The notes under the pieces: model-generated
What the model saw: only the letters and a program-made list of their open reading frames with translations
What the model was told of the DNA's origin: nothing
Database searches by the model: none
Program-made: the position numbers and the translations under genes
DNA from: Nitrincola sp. A-D6
Lineage (GTDB): Bacteria > Pseudomonadota > Gammaproteobacteria > Pseudomonadales > Balneatricaceae
Reading direction: 5' to 3'
Length of the DNA: 48,497 nucleotides
Assembly (NCBI RefSeq): GCF_000764495.1
Contig: NZ_JRLB01000037.1
Coordinates: forward strand, 1 to 48,497
Shown here: in pieces, positions 8,870 to 18,228 of the stretch
How positions within the stretch are numbered: the stretch's first letter is position 1
Layout: each line of letters starts with the position of its first letter

Positions 8870-10000
8870 ATGCCATTTCATTTGCTTGCTAAAGGGGGTT
8901 TGCAGCTCTGGCGATGGGTGGGTTGGTCCCGCCCTGTAGAGGAACCCGTGCAACAGCAATGGCTGGTTGGGCTGCCGCTGGTGCTGCTACGCCAGTCAAA
9001 CCTCGATGAGGCGCTGCGTGACTGGCTCACTGGGTTAGAAATGCAGCTGCTTTCCAGTGGTGCGACGCTGATCCTGCATACCCCAAAGGGGTTGCACAAG
9101 GTTGGCCGTGAGGGACTTTGTACCCGGCATGACAGCTGCCCCTGGGTAGCCGGAGCTGATCGTTGTCCGGCCGTGGGGCGTCTGAATACCTGTATTCAGT
9201 GTATGCGAGTGGGTCGGCATCGCGTGGTGTGCGGGGTGAATGATGGGCATGGCAGCGTGGGTATTCTGATGTTGGAGTTTGCCCGTCCACCTCGCGCGCA
9301 TCAGAAACGGCAACTGTCCGAGGTCGCACAGGTTTTGAGTGAAACCCTGGCTCTGGTGCTGGATGAGCGTCAGCGTCGACAACGGGATCTGGCCGCAGAG
9401 CGGGCAATGCTGTCGCGTGAATTGCATGATTCCGTGGCTCAGGAGCTGAGTTATCTGCAAATACGGGTTAGCCGTATGGCGTCAGTATTGGACAACCCGG
9501 AGCGGCCTGGTGAAGCCGCCGTGATGCTACAGGATCTGAAAAGTAATGTGCAACGCGCCAACCGTCAGGTGCGTGAACTCATCTCGCTGTCCCGTCTGAC
9601 CATGGATGGGCGCAGCCTGAATGAGGCGATCCGGGCATCGGTGGATGAGTTTTCACGGCGCAGCAGTTGTGTGTTTGAACTGGATAACCGCATTTCGGAG
9701 CAGCGAATGGGTGCCGAAACAGAACTGCAGGTATTGCATATTGTGCGTGAGGCCTTGGCCAATGTGGTGCGCCACTCCCATGCCCGGCAAGTGCTGGTGT
9801 GCTTAAAAGAGGTCAGGGATCAGGGTGTAGAGGTGTGTATCGAGGATGACGGTATCGGTCTACCCGCTGTAGCGGAGCCAAGCGGTCACTATGGCTTGCA
9901 GATGATGCAGGAGCGGGCCCGCAGTATCTCGGCCTGCCTGACAGTGGAGCCGCGACGCCCTAAGGGCACCCGGGTTTGCCTGCTTTGGAGAGACCAGTGA
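8870..10000 (+). CDS. NarX-type sensor histidine kinase with N-terminal Cys cluster
   Basis: 376-residue kinase of the HisKA_3 group. The N-terminal ~160 residues form a GAF-like sensing region without membrane segments, containing Cys at 84, 90, 99, 108, 111 and 121 (CxxC at 108-111). These could bind an Fe-S cluster, heme or zinc, or form disulfides. The phosphoacceptor is His186 in RELHDSVAQELSYLQ; the ATPase part shows the N-box ALANVVRHSHA (Asn298) and DDGIGLP near 327. A cytoplasmic ligand or redox sensor is implied. The start ATG has GAGG 5 bases ahead. It overlaps the next gene by GTGA, so it and its partner are co-translated. Divergence from the TMA operon makes methylated amines or formaldehyde plausible signals (inference). 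Confidence 0.82.
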   Translation: MPFHLLAKGGLQLWRWVGWSRPVEEPVQQQWLVGLPLVLLRQSNLDEALRDWLTGLEMQLLSSGATLILHTPKGLHKVGREGLCTRHDSCPWVAGADRCPAVGRLNTCIQCMRVGRHRVVCGVNDGHGSVGILMLEFARPPRAHQKRQLSEVAQVLSETLALVLDERQRRQRDLAAERAMLSRELHDSVAQELSYLQIRVSRMASVLDNPERPGEAAVMLQDLKSNVQRANRQVRELISLSRLTMDGRSLNEAIRASVDEFSRRSSCVFELDNRISEQRMGAETELQVLHIVREALANVVRHSHARQVLVCLKEVRDQGVEVCIEDDGIGLPAVAEPSGHYGLQMMQERARSISACLTVEPRRPKGTRVCLLWRDQ

Positions 10001-10662
10001 ATAGCCAGTTGACGTTGCTGCTGATTGATGACCATGCGCTGTTACGCCAGGGGCTGGCAGAGTTGCTCGGTGCTGTGCCTGAATTTCATATTCTGGGTAC
10101 AGCGGCAAGCGCTGATGAAGGCTTGCAACTGGCGCTGGCCGATCCACCGGATATCGTGTTGCTGGATTGGCATCTGCCCGGCATTCAAGGCAGTGAAGCC
10201 TTGCAGCGCTTCAAGCAGCAGTTGCCGGAGAGCCTGGTGATTATTCTGACGGCCTCGGATGATCAGGCGGATCTGCGTCAGGCGCTGGCGGCCGGTGCCA
10301 ATGGTTATGTGCTCAAGCATACCGAGCCGGAACAGCTGGTAGCGCAGTTACGCGGCTGTCACAAGGGTAGCATCACCCTGGACCCGCTGATGCTGCAAGG
10401 CCTGCACCAGCCTGTTGAGGTTGAAACGCCTGATTTGAATCAGGTGGTACTGACAGAGCGGGAGCAGCAAACCCTGCTGTTGATAGCCGACGGACTGAGT
10501 AACAAGCTGATAGCCAGAGAGCTGGGTATCAGTGATGGAACGGTCAAGATCCATGTGAAGCACCTGCTGACAAAACTGCAGCTGCACTCGCGGCTGGAGC
10601 TGGCGGCCTGGGCTCACCGGGGTGGTTTTTTGCAAAGGATGCAGCAGGCATCCAGGAGATAG
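9997..10662 (+). CDS. NarL/FixJ-type response regulator
   Basis: 221-residue regulator. Receiver domain: acidic pair LLLIDDHALLRQG near residues 10-12, phosphoacceptor Asp57 in VLLDWHLPG, and Lys in YVLKHTEPE. C-terminal LuxR-type helix-turn-helix: LTEREQQTLLLIADGLSNKL with the recognition part ELGISDGTVKIHVKHLLTKL. Start GTG 9997 is chosen because it overlaps the kinase stop (GTGA) and has GGAG six bases ahead; a TTG 21 bases upstream is less likely. It is the obvious partner of the upstream kinase. Candidate target sites lie in the 8515-8869 divergent region. Confidence 0.87.
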   Translation: MNSQLTLLLIDDHALLRQGLAELLGAVPEFHILGTAASADEGLQLALADPPDIVLLDWHLPGIQGSEALQRFKQQLPESLVIILTASDDQADLRQALAAGANGYVLKHTEPEQLVAQLRGCHKGSITLDPLMLQGLHQPVEVETPDLNQVVLTEREQQTLLLIADGLSNKLIARELGISDGTVKIHVKHLLTKLQLHSRLELAAWAHRGGFLQRMQQASRR

Positions 10663-10664
10663 GA

Positions 10665-11465
10665 ATGAAGTCATTGTTGGCACATCAGAAAACCCTCAGT
10701 AGCTGGTGGTACGGCCTGCTGGCAAGCCTTCGTCGTGAGCGAGGGCAAGAATTTGAAAGCCTGCCGCTGGCGCTGGCGCGTCTGGATCACCAGGGCGCTA
10801 TCCAGCAACTCAACAAAGGCTGGGAGGAATTGACCGGCTATCCGGTACAGGCATGTCTGTATCGTGCCCAGGCCAGCTATATGCATCCCGAGGATCAACC
10901 TCTGTGGAAACAGGCGCTGATACGCTTGGGCAAGGCTCCTCTGGGGGCCTGGGAGCAGATGCAACTGCGTTTTCTGACGCCTGATGGTGAACGGCGCTGG
11001 GTGGAAGTACGCCTCAGACATTATAGCCAGGGTTTTATTGTCAGCCTGGGCGATGCCACCCTGCAGGTGGAAAAGCAACAGGCCCTGGCCGCCCGCCATC
11101 GCAGCCTGTGTAATTTACTCGATAGTTTGCCCGCGATGGTGTACCGCTGTCGCAACAACCGCCACTGGACCATGGAGTATGTCAGTGAAGGCTGTACCGA
11201 CCTGACCGGTTACCGCCCGGACCAGTTAATTAACAGCCAGGTGGTGACCTTCAACAGCCTGATTCATCCGGATGACCGGGACAGGGTCTGGGCCGAGGTG
11301 CAACAGAGTTTACAGGCCAGGAGCCCTGCCTGCCTGGATTACCGGCTGATAACCGCCGATGGCTGCACCCGCAGCGTGCATGAGCGCGCCAGTGGTATCT
11401 ACTCGGACAACGGCGATGTACTGGGAGTTGAAGGGATTATATTTGTTTCACATATGCCGCACTGA
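10665..11465 (+). CDS. Tandem PAS-domain protein without an output domain
   Basis: 266 residues, soluble. A first PAS domain (ARLDHQGAIQQLNKGWEELT, then YMHPEDQPLWKQAL, and the PAC-like RRWVEVRLRHYSQGF) is followed at about residue 145 by a second PAS_3-type domain (NLLDSLPAMVYRCRNN, YVSEGCTDLTGYRPDQL, SLIHPDDRDRVWAEV, GVEGIIFVSH). The protein ends with the second PAC segment: no kinase, GGDEF, EAL or HTH follows, and no frameshift is needed to explain that. It starts three bases after the regulator stop, so it is operonic. It may feed a signal to the kinase by protein contact (inference). Confidence 0.75.
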   Translation: MKSLLAHQKTLSSWWYGLLASLRRERGQEFESLPLALARLDHQGAIQQLNKGWEELTGYPVQACLYRAQASYMHPEDQPLWKQALIRLGKAPLGAWEQMQLRFLTPDGERRWVEVRLRHYSQGFIVSLGDATLQVEKQQALAARHRSLCNLLDSLPAMVYRCRNNRHWTMEYVSEGCTDLTGYRPDQLINSQVVTFNSLIHPDDRDRVWAEVQQSLQARSPACLDYRLITADGCTRSVHERASGIYSDNGDVLGVEGIIFVSHMPH

Positions 11466-11499
11466 TGGCCATTAATAGCGAACCTTAAGAGGACTCAAC

Positions 11500-12366
11500 A
11501 TGCAACACGATACACACCACTTTATTCTTAAAACCAGCTGCCCGGCAACCTCGGGTATCGTCGCCGCCGTGTCCTCTTACCTGTCGGACAACAGCTGTTA
11601 CATCAGTGAAATGTCGCAATTTGATGATGAGTTCAGTGGCCGCTTTTTCATGCGTGCGGTGTTTCGTTTCAATGCCGGACATGAGGGTGATATCCAGGCG
11701 ATACAGGCTGGATTTGACGAGGTTGCCAGCCGATTCGATATGACCTGGGAACTGCACAGCAGTGATCGTCCGATGCGTGTGTTGCTGATGGTGAGTAAAT
11801 TCGACCATTGTTTGACCGATCTGCTGTACCGCTATCACAAAGGTGAAATTGATATGCAGATTACCGCTATCGTCTCCAACCACCTGGATCTGCGCCCAAT
11901 GGCTGAGCGTGAGGGTATCCGGTTTGTATATTTGCCGGTGACCAAAGACAATAAGCTCCAGCAAGAACAGCAGCTACTTCAGATAGTCGAAGAAACCGAT
12001 ACGGATTTGGTGGTGCTGGCGCGCTATATGCAAATATTGTCAGATGATTTATGTAAGCAACTGGCCGGTCGGGCGATCAATATCCACCACTCTTTTCTGC
12101 CTGGTTTTAAAGGCGCTAAACCTTACCACCAGGCGTTTGACCGGGGAGTTAAACTGATCGGTGCCACAGCGCATTATGTGACTTCAGATCTTGATGAAGG
12201 CCCGATCATCGAACAGGAAGTGCAACGCGTGGATCATGGTTATAAACCTGAAGATCTGGTCAATATAGGTCGCGATACCGAAACAGTGGCACTGTCAAAA
12301 GCAGTAAAATACCACCTCGAACATCGCGTATTTCTCAATCAGGACAAAACGGTGATTTTCCGATGA
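11500..12366 (+). CDS. purU: Formyltetrahydrofolate deformylase
   Basis: Hydrolyses 10-formyl-tetrahydrofolate to formate and tetrahydrofolate. 288 residues: an N-terminal ACT domain ([20 protein letters not shown]) and a C-terminal formyltransferase-type domain ([27 protein letters not shown], then the active-site [20 protein letters not shown] with Asn and His, and [20 protein letters not shown] with the catalytic Asp). It overlaps folD by four bases (ATGA). Here the enzyme probably ends a C1 oxidation route fed by formaldehyde from the amine operon rather than serving purine synthesis. Confidence 0.93.
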   Translation: MQHDTHHFILKTSCPATSGIVAAVSSYLSDNSCYISEMSQFDDEFSGRFFMRAVFRFNAGHEGDIQAIQAGFDEVASRFDMTWELHSSDRPMRVLLMVSKFDHCLTDLLYRYHKGEIDMQITAIVSNHLDLRPMAEREGIRFVYLPVTKDNKLQQEQQLLQIVEETDTDLVVLARYMQILSDDLCKQLAGRAINIHHSFLPGFKGAKPYHQAFDRGVKLIGATAHYVTSDLDEGPIIEQEVQRVDHGYKPEDLVNIGRDTETVALSKAVKYHLEHRVFLNQDKTVIFR

Positions 12367-13274
12367 ATACACAGCTGGCATTGCAGGATGCGCCCTTTAA
12401 ACGCATCGATGGTAAACGCGCCTCAGCACGGGTGCTGTCCGAGGTGGCTGAACAGGTGAAGGGGCTGCAACAGCAAGGCGTTCAACCAGGGCTGGCCGTG
12501 GTATTGATCGGTGAAGATCCCGCCAGTCAGGTCTATGTACGCAACAAAGTGTTGCGTGCTGAAGAGGTGGGTATCTACTCTCTGGAGCACAAACTACCGG
12601 CCGATACCACGCAAGAAGATTTATTAGCGTTGATCGAAGCTTTGAATAAGGATCCGAAAATACATGGCATTCTGGTGCAACTGCCCTTACCTGCCGGTAT
12701 GGATGAAACTCAGGTGCTGGAGTCAATCAATCCATTAAAAGATGTGGATGGTTTTCACAGTAGTAATGTCGGTGGTCTTAGTCAGGGTCGTAAGGTGCTG
12801 ACTCCCTGCACACCGGCGGGCTGCATGCGCCTGCTGCAGGATAGCTGCGGTGACCTGACCGGCTTGCATGCGGTGGTGGTAGGACGCTCCAATATCGTCG
12901 GCAAACCCATGGCCGCCCTGTTGCTGCAAGCCAATTGCAGCGTCACCCTTGTGCATTCCCGTTCACGCGATATAGAACGCCTGTGTCGCGACGCCGATAT
13001 CCTCGTCGCGGCGGTTGGTCGACCGCAGATGATCAAGCGCGACTGGGTTAAACCAGGCGCAGTGGTGATCGATGTGGGTATCAACCGTATCGCATCAGAC
13101 AATGGCACCCGATTGGTGGGTGATGTCGACTATGAAGATGTTTACGACCAGGTCGCGGCAATTACCCCGGTACCCGGTGGTGTTGGCCCTATGACGATTG
13201 CGATGTTGATGCAGAATACGCTGGAGGCGGCAAGGATGCAGTTGAGCAACGCCAGTAGTAAAACTTGCCTATGA
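12363..13274 (+). CDS. folD: Bifunctional methylenetetrahydrofolate dehydrogenase / methenyltetrahydrofolate cyclohydrolase
   Basis: Oxidises 5,10-methylene-THF to methenyl-THF and hydrates it to 10-formyl-THF. 303 residues. Visible are the [14 protein letters not shown] region with the active-site Tyr-x3-Lys pair, [28 protein letters not shown], the nucleotide-binding [17 protein letters not shown] and the [15 protein letters not shown] signature. Coupled to purU by an ATGA overlap, it supplies that enzyme's substrate. The pair is suited to burning methylene-THF made by the Tdm and N-demethylase folate domains. A strong terminator follows. Confidence 0.94.
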   Translation: MNTQLALQDAPFKRIDGKRASARVLSEVAEQVKGLQQQGVQPGLAVVLIGEDPASQVYVRNKVLRAEEVGIYSLEHKLPADTTQEDLLALIEALNKDPKIHGILVQLPLPAGMDETQVLESINPLKDVDGFHSSNVGGLSQGRKVLTPCTPAGCMRLLQDSCGDLTGLHAVVVGRSNIVGKPMAALLLQANCSVTLVHSRSRDIERLCRDADILVAAVGRPQMIKRDWVKPGAVVIDVGINRIASDNGTRLVGDVDYEDVYDQVAAITPVPGGVGPMTIAMLMQNTLEAARMQLSNASSKTCL

Positions 13275-13283
13275 ACCTTTCTT

Positions 13284-13326
13284 GCCCTCACATAGGGCGC
13301 TGAGCGCCCTATGTGAGGGCGTTTTT
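13284..13326 (+). terminator. Strong intrinsic terminator after folD
   Basis: A perfect 17-bp stem (GCCCTCACATAGGGCGC paired with its complement at 13304-13320) with a three-base loop is followed by GTTTTT. It closes the operon that begins at 8870. Confidence 0.93.
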
Positions 13327-13346
13327 ACTTAGCATCTCTTATTTGC

Positions 13347-13361
13347 TGTGCATTATGCACA
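13347..13361. promoter_or_regulatory. Operator-like palindrome TGTGC-N5-GCACA (copy 1)
   Basis: TGTGCATTATGCACA, perfect arms, about 68 bases upstream of the sigma-54 type promoter. A second site with the same arms and spacing lies at 13457-13471. A position upstream of a sigma-54 promoter fits an enhancer site, but the arms are in the opposite order to the usual NtrC site. Confidence 0.45.
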
Positions 13362-13414
13362 ATTTATGCTTCGCAATCAGACCTGTTTTTTGTACAAACC
13401 CTCCCTTAATGCCA

Positions 13415-13430
13415 TGGCACACCTCTTGCT
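13415..13430 (+). promoter_or_regulatory. Sigma-54 promoter of the oxygenase/purine-importer operon
   Basis: TGGCAC-N5-TTGCT is a full match to the -24/-12 consensus with correct spacing. Transcription would start near 13441, about 55 bases before the oxygenase ATG. Upstream palindromes (13347-13361, and TTTGTACAAA at 13389-13398) are candidate activator sites. Confidence 0.75.
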
Positions 13431-13456
13431 TTAACAACTAATACACAAAGTTGCTA

Positions 13457-13471
13457 TGTGCCCAGTGCACA
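13457..13471. promoter_or_regulatory. Operator-like palindrome TGTGC-N5-GCACA (copy 2)
   Basis: TGTGCCCAGTGCACA lies just downstream of the predicted transcription start and ahead of the ribosome site, where bound protein would block elongation. Same arms and spacing as the copy at 13347. Confidence 0.45.
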
Positions 13472-13495
13472 GTCTTTTCAACGGGAGATGCTTGC

Positions 13496-14531
13496 ATGAA
13501 TACGGTTATTACGGGGTTGGGGCCTCGCGCTGTTACAGCCTCTGGCCTGGACGCCAGAAGTCTCGATTTTTCAGAAATACCGCAGATAGATATTTCGCCG
13601 CTGTATGGTTCTGACCAACAAGCGCGCTTACGCGTTGGAGAGGCTGTGCGTAATGCTTGTACGCTGGTTGGGTTTTTTTATGTCACCGGCCATCAGGTAC
13701 CTCAAAGTGTTATAGATACGACTTTTTCGGCGGCTAAAAGCTTCTTTGCCCTCCCTCTGAGCGAAAAAATCAAACTGGACATTAATCGCTCAATGAACAT
13801 GCGTGGCTATACCCCGTTATTGCATGAAAATACCAACGTTGAAGGTAAGGGTGATCTGCACGAAGGCTTTGATATCGCCTTGGATGTGCCTCTGGATGAT
13901 GAGGATGTCCGTGCCGGTGTGTTTGGCTATGGACCGAATCAGTGGCCGGAAAACCTGCCGAGTTTTCGTGAAGCACTGCAGGCCTATCATCAGGCCATGC
14001 TGGATTTGGGCGGCATGATCTTTCGTGCATTTGCGCTGGCGCTGGAGCTGGATGAGCAGTATTTCCTGCCTTATATTACCAACCGATGGCACATATGCGG
14101 TACTTTCTTATCCCTCCCAAGAGGGACAGGTGGATGAGCAGCAGATCGGCATAGGCCCTCATTCCGATTATGAGTGCTTCACTATTTTGCGTACCGATGA
14201 AGTTCCTGCCCTGCAGGTACTCAATAGCCAGGGTGACTGGATACAGGCGCCACCGATTCCGGGGGCCTTCGTTGTCAATGTCGGCGACCTGATGGCACGT
14301 TGGACGAATAATTATTTTGCCTCCACCCTGCATCGTGTCATTAATGCCTCAGGACGCGAAAGATTTTCTATTCCGTTTTTCTTTGGGCCTAACTCCCAAA
14401 GTCTTATAGAGGTACTGCCGACCTGCCAGAATCCTGATTGGCCTGCGCAATACCCGCCAATCATATCTGGGGACTATATCCGCTCCCGTTTCGATCAAAC
14501 CTACCAACTTCGTCAACCCACAACACTCTAA
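13496..14531 (+). CDS. 2-oxoglutarate/Fe(II)-dependent oxygenase, isopenicillin-N-synthase-like (frameshifted in this read)
   Basis: About 345 residues once repaired. The N-terminal DIOX_N part reads QIDISPLYGSD, VGFFYVTGHQVP, FFALPLSEKIKLDINRSMN and RGYTPLLHENTN. The C-terminal 2OG-FeII domain shows the iron ligands His and Asp in GIGPHSDYECFTIL and the distal His in STLHRVINASG, followed by Arg-x-Ser in ERFSIPFFFGPN that binds 2-oxoglutarate. Two small shifts around 14080-14100 break the frame between the domains; both look like missing bases. ATG 13496 follows GGGAG. It is the first gene of an importer operon, so its substrate is probably what the importer brings in (purine, nucleoside or derivative). 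No specific reaction can be assigned. Confidence 0.8.
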
Positions 14532-14548
14532 ATTGAATGAGGTGACCT

Positions 14549-15649
14549 ATGCACCGCTTATCTGTTCCTGCTGTATCGCGTATTGCTACTGCATTGTTGT
14601 TGTTTTCCGTCGCGTGCTTCAGCCAGGCTGAACCCTTTACCCTGGAAGGTGATCCCGTTGTTGCATTTATCTATGCCTCTCCTGCCAAGGATGGGGGTTG
14701 GAATGAGGCACTTGATAACGCCCGTCAAAAGGTTGCTGATGAACTGGATGTGAAAGTGATGGTGGCTGAAAGCATTCCTGAAGAAGCTTCCGCACTGGTG
14801 AATGCAATCGACCTGTTTGTTCGTCGCGGTGCCAATATCATTGTTGCCACTACCTATGGCTATTCTGAAGGCGTTAAACAGGCGGCTGAAAAGTATCCAC
14901 ATGTTGCCTTTTTGTCTGCATCAGGCATTCATAACACCGAGAATCTGGAGAGTTTCTACGCCAGAACCTACGAAGCCTGGTACCTGGCAGGTATGGCGGC
15001 AGGGTCGGTGAGTGAAACCAACAAGCTAGGCATGCTGGGCGGTTTTCCGGTTTCGGTAGTGAACTGGGATATCAATGGATTTGCGCTGGGTGTTCAGGCG
15101 AGCCAGCCTGATGCCAGCGTCAATGCCATCTATACCAACTCATGGTGGGACCCTGTACGTGAAGGCCAGGCCGCCCAGTCGTTGATTGAAATGGGTGCGG
15201 ATGTCATTGCCAATAACCTCTCCTCTTCAGCACCTTTTTCGGCCGCTGAACGCAATGGTCATTACAGTGTTGGTTTTCAGTTGGACATGAGTGGCGCGGC
15301 CCCTAATGGCCACCTGACATCGGTGGTATTCAACTGGGATAAATACCTGATTCCAACTATCCAGAATATCATTGAGGGTAGCTGGGAGCCCAATCCCTAT
15401 GGCGCTTTTCCTGGATTGGCTGAAGGGGTTGTGGATATCACCCCACTGCATGCCGATGTACCTGCCGAAGCGCTGGCTCAAATTGAAGCGGTGAAAGCCG
15501 AGATGATGCAAGGCCAATTCTCGCCCTTCACCGGGCCGCTGTTAAAGCAGGATGGAACTGAAATTCTGGCTGAAGGCGCTGAACTGGATGCGGGAGACGT
15601 ATGGGGTATGGATTACCTGGTTAAGGGTGTTGTCGGGTCAACGCGCTGA
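14549..15649 (+). CDS. BMP/PnrA-family substrate-binding protein of an ABC importer
   Basis: 366 residues. The N-terminus is a signal peptide (hydrophobic ALLLFSVACFSQA, probable cleavage before EPF); the Cys in SVAC is a poor lipobox, so a soluble periplasmic form is likelier. The mature part is the Med/BMP fold: VAFIYASPAKDGGWNEALD, ASALVNAIDLFVRRGANIIV, TYEAWYLAGMAAGSVSETNK, LGMLGGFPVSVVNWDINGFA, GAFPGLAEGVVDITPL. Characterised relatives bind purine nucleosides. It overlaps the ATPase gene by one base (TGATG) and opens the importer block of ligand binder, ATPase and two permeases. Confidence 0.88.
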   Translation: MHRLSVPAVSRIATALLLFSVACFSQAEPFTLEGDPVVAFIYASPAKDGGWNEALDNARQKVADELDVKVMVAESIPEEASALVNAIDLFVRRGANIIVATTYGYSEGVKQAAEKYPHVAFLSASGIHNTENLESFYARTYEAWYLAGMAAGSVSETNKLGMLGGFPVSVVNWDINGFALGVQASQPDASVNAIYTNSWWDPVREGQAAQSLIEMGADVIANNLSSSAPFSAAERNGHYSVGFQLDMSGAAPNGHLTSVVFNWDKYLIPTIQNIIEGSWEPNPYGAFPGLAEGVVDITPLHADVPAEALAQIEAVKAEMMQGQFSPFTGPLLKQDGTEILAEGAELDAGDVWGMDYLVKGVVGSTR

Positions 15650-17160
15650 TGAGCCAAGCCAATTTTCAGACACTGCATCTTCGTGGTTTGTGCAAACGCT
15701 TTGGTGAACGCACTGTGTTGGAGAATGCTGGCTTTGAGCTCAACTCAGGTGAGGTGCATGCCCTGTTGGGCGAAAATGGTGCCGGTAAATCGACACTGAT
15801 GAATCTGCTCACGGGCGTGTATGTGCCAGACCAAGGCGACATCGTCTTGGATGGACAAGCCTGCTCGATCCGCAAGCCAACAGATGCTACCGCACAGGGT
15901 ATCGGGATGGTGCATCAGCATTATCGGCTAGTTGAGCGTTTCAGTGTTGCCGAGAATCTGATACTGGCGGCCGACCGCTCTCCTGAGCTGCAACGTTTAT
16001 CGGTTGCCGCAAAAACCCTGCAGGCAACCGCTGAGCAGCTAGGGTTAACCTTGATCCTTACGCACGCGTTGCCGATCTTTCGGTGGCTGAACGTCAGCGT
16101 GCGGAAATTTGTAAGGTCCTGGCGTTGGGGGCACGGATACTGATTCTGGATGAGCCTACTGCCGTACTCACTGACGCCGAATCAACGAGTCTGCTGACAG
16201 CGATTCGGCGTATGGCAAATGCCGGCAAAGGGGTCATTCTGATTACTCATAAGCTCAGGGAAGTGGTAGGCCACAGTGATCGAGTGACTATCTTGCGCCA
16301 GGGACGTACAGTGGCCTCGAACTTATCCACAGGGTCTCTCACCCAGGCACAAATCGCACATTTGATGATGGGTGATGTGGCGGCCCCCCAACGACAACCC
16401 TCTAATCTGCAAGCCCATGGCCCTGACTTACTGGTTGCCGTTGGCTTGAGTGCCTCTCGCAATGATGGCTCAACGGCTATTTCTGACATAGCTATCAGGC
16501 TACGTCGTGGGGAAATTGTTGGAGTGGCTGGTGTGGGTGGACACGGGCAGGCTCAGCTCTGTGAAGCTTGATGGGACTCCTGCCAGTGGATAGCGGGTCA
16601 TTACAGTTGGACGGCTTTTCCATTTCGCATAGTTCAGTGTCGCAGCGACGTGCCTACGGATTGCGTTATATACCCGCCGATCGTGCCGCTAATGCGCTGG
16701 CGCTTGAGTTGCCGGTCAGCGATAACCTGGCGCTGACCAAGGTGGCCTCAGGGCGCAAAGGACGCTTTTGGATTTCACCTAAAGGCCTGTCTCAGGATGC
16801 GAAAAATGCCATTACAGACCATCGGATTACCGGTGCAAGCCTCATGGAGTGACTCGGCTGCTCTCAGGAGGCAATGCGCAAAAATTGGTGCTGGCTCGGG
16901 AACTGGATCAGGATTGTGTTGTGGCCATTGCCCACTCACCCACACGTGGGTTGGATGTGAAGTCCTGCGGCACGGTACATGCCGCCTTACGTGAATTAAC
17001 TTCGCGAGGCGGTGCTGTCTTGCTGATTAGTGAAGACCTGGAGGAAATCATGACCTTGTCTGATCGTATTCTGGTGATGAATGCTGGACGCATCACCGGA
17101 GAGTTGCCTGGTACGGCCAGTGCCAACGAAATCGGTGCGCTGATGATAGGAGACCACTGA
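15649..17160 (+). CDS. Double ATPase subunit of a nucleoside/purine-type ABC importer (several frameshifts)
   Basis: Two fused nucleotide-binding domains, ~503 residues after repair, as in MglA/YufO-type importers. First domain: Walker A GENGAGKSTLMN, Q-loop GMVHQHYRLVE, signature LSVAERQRAE, Walker B ILILDEP. Second: the degenerate GVAGVGGHGQAQL replaces a classic Walker A, as is usual for this family, then LSGGNAQKLVLARE and PTRGLDV. The frame breaks near 16065, 16567 (a stop in GAAGCTTGATGG that one T removes) and about 16840. All other genes of the operon are intact apart from similar one-base breaks, so read errors are likelier than decay. The stop abuts the next ATG. Confidence 0.85.
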
Positions 17161-18228
17161 ATGGCTGTGCAGTTTGCTCTCCAGCGTCGGGTAGACATAT
17201 CCTTTTTAAGAAGCTCCCTGACCTTTGCCGGTGGGTTGTTGTTGGGTGGGGTGCTCTGTGTTGCGCTACTCGTTCAGGCAGGTGTGCCTGCCGACATGCT
17301 ATTTGAAGATTTGGTCTGGCAGGTGTTCTTTCAAACAGATGGTCTGGCTCAGACCTTAACCCTGTCGATACCTCTGATTCTGGCTGGTTTGTCTGCGGCC
17401 TTGGCTCTGCGAGTGAAGTTCTGGAATATCGGCATTGAAGGACAGCTTTGGTTAGGTGCGATTGCCGCCATGGCGGTATCGATCAACGGGATTGGCAGCG
17501 ATAGCTATCGCTGGGTACTGATGCTGCTGGCGGCGATGGCGGGCGGTGCTATATGGATCGCAATCCCCTTGTGGTTGAAAGAGCGTTTTCACGCCAGTGA
17601 ACTGGTTGTGACCTTGCTGTTGACCAACGTGGCCTATCAGTTGTTGCAGCATTTGCTGTTTGGGGTCTGGCGAGATCCGACGCAAAGCTTTCCAATTTCA
17701 CCCGCTATCAGCGCCTCAGAACGTTTAACTAAGCTTGGCTTTGGCAATTTGCACACTGGATTATTTGTCTCCATCGGCATGGTATTGCTGGTTATGTGGG
17801 TCATGGAGCGTAGTCGTTTTGGCTTCCAGTCGCGTGTTTTGGGTGCTAACAGACGGGTTGCCGAAGCCAGCGGTATCGCTGTTGGAACGACACTGGTGGT
17901 GATGGTCTTGCTGTCAGGCGCTATGGCAGGTTTAGCCGGAGGACTCCTGGTTGCGGGTACCGAATACCGTTTGACTCAGCATCTGGGTTGGAACATGACC
18001 TTTTCTGGAATCGTGATTGCGTTTATTGCCCGCTTCCGGCCTTTCTGGGTGTTGCCGGTAGCGGTGGTCTTGGCCGGTGTGTATAACGCCGGAGCCTCAC
18101 TCAAGGTGTTTTACGGTTTGACCGAAGCTACGGTGTTGCTGATGCAAGGCATCGTATTGCTTTCACTATTGTGGTGTCAGTTTATGGCGGCATTTCGCAT
18201 AGACAGACGTAAAGAGGTGACTGTATGA
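17161..18228 (+). CDS. ABC importer permease (BPD_transp_2, first subunit, YufP-type)
   Basis: 355-residue multi-pass inner-membrane protein. Hydrophobic segments alternate with short loops; the family-typical ILAGLSAALALRVKFWNIGIEG (residues ~75-96) is followed by LWLGAIAAMAVS, and GAMAGLAGGLLVAGTEYRL lies in the C-terminal half. It forms the translocation channel with the next permease. It starts directly after the ATPase stop and ends overlapping the next start (ATGA). Confidence 0.9.
   Translation: MAVQFALQRRVDISFLRSSLTFAGGLLLGGVLCVALLVQAGVPADMLFEDLVWQVFFQTDGLAQTLTLSIPLILAGLSAALALRVKFWNIGIEGQLWLGAIAAMAVSINGIGSDSYRWVLMLLAAMAGGAIWIAIPLWLKERFHASELVVTLLLTNVAYQLLQHLLFGVWRDPTQSFPISPAISASERLTKLGFGNLHTGLFVSIGMVLLVMWVMERSRFGFQSRVLGANRRVAEASGIAVGTTLVVMVLLSGAMAGLAGGLLVAGTEYRLTQHLGWNMTFSGIVIAFIARFRPFWVLPVAVVLAGVYNAGASLKVFYGLTEATVLLMQGIVLLSLLWCQFMAAFRIDRRKEVTV

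Noticed and set aside
13347..13361. Calling the TGTGC-N5-GCACA palindrome an NtrC site
   Set aside because: NtrC sites have the inward order GCAC...GTGC; here the arms are the other way round.
15649..17160. Reading the importer ATPase as four small genes or a decayed pseudogene
   Set aside because: Domains are in the correct order and total length is right once one-base gaps are filled; the rest of the operon keeps tight spacing and clean frames.
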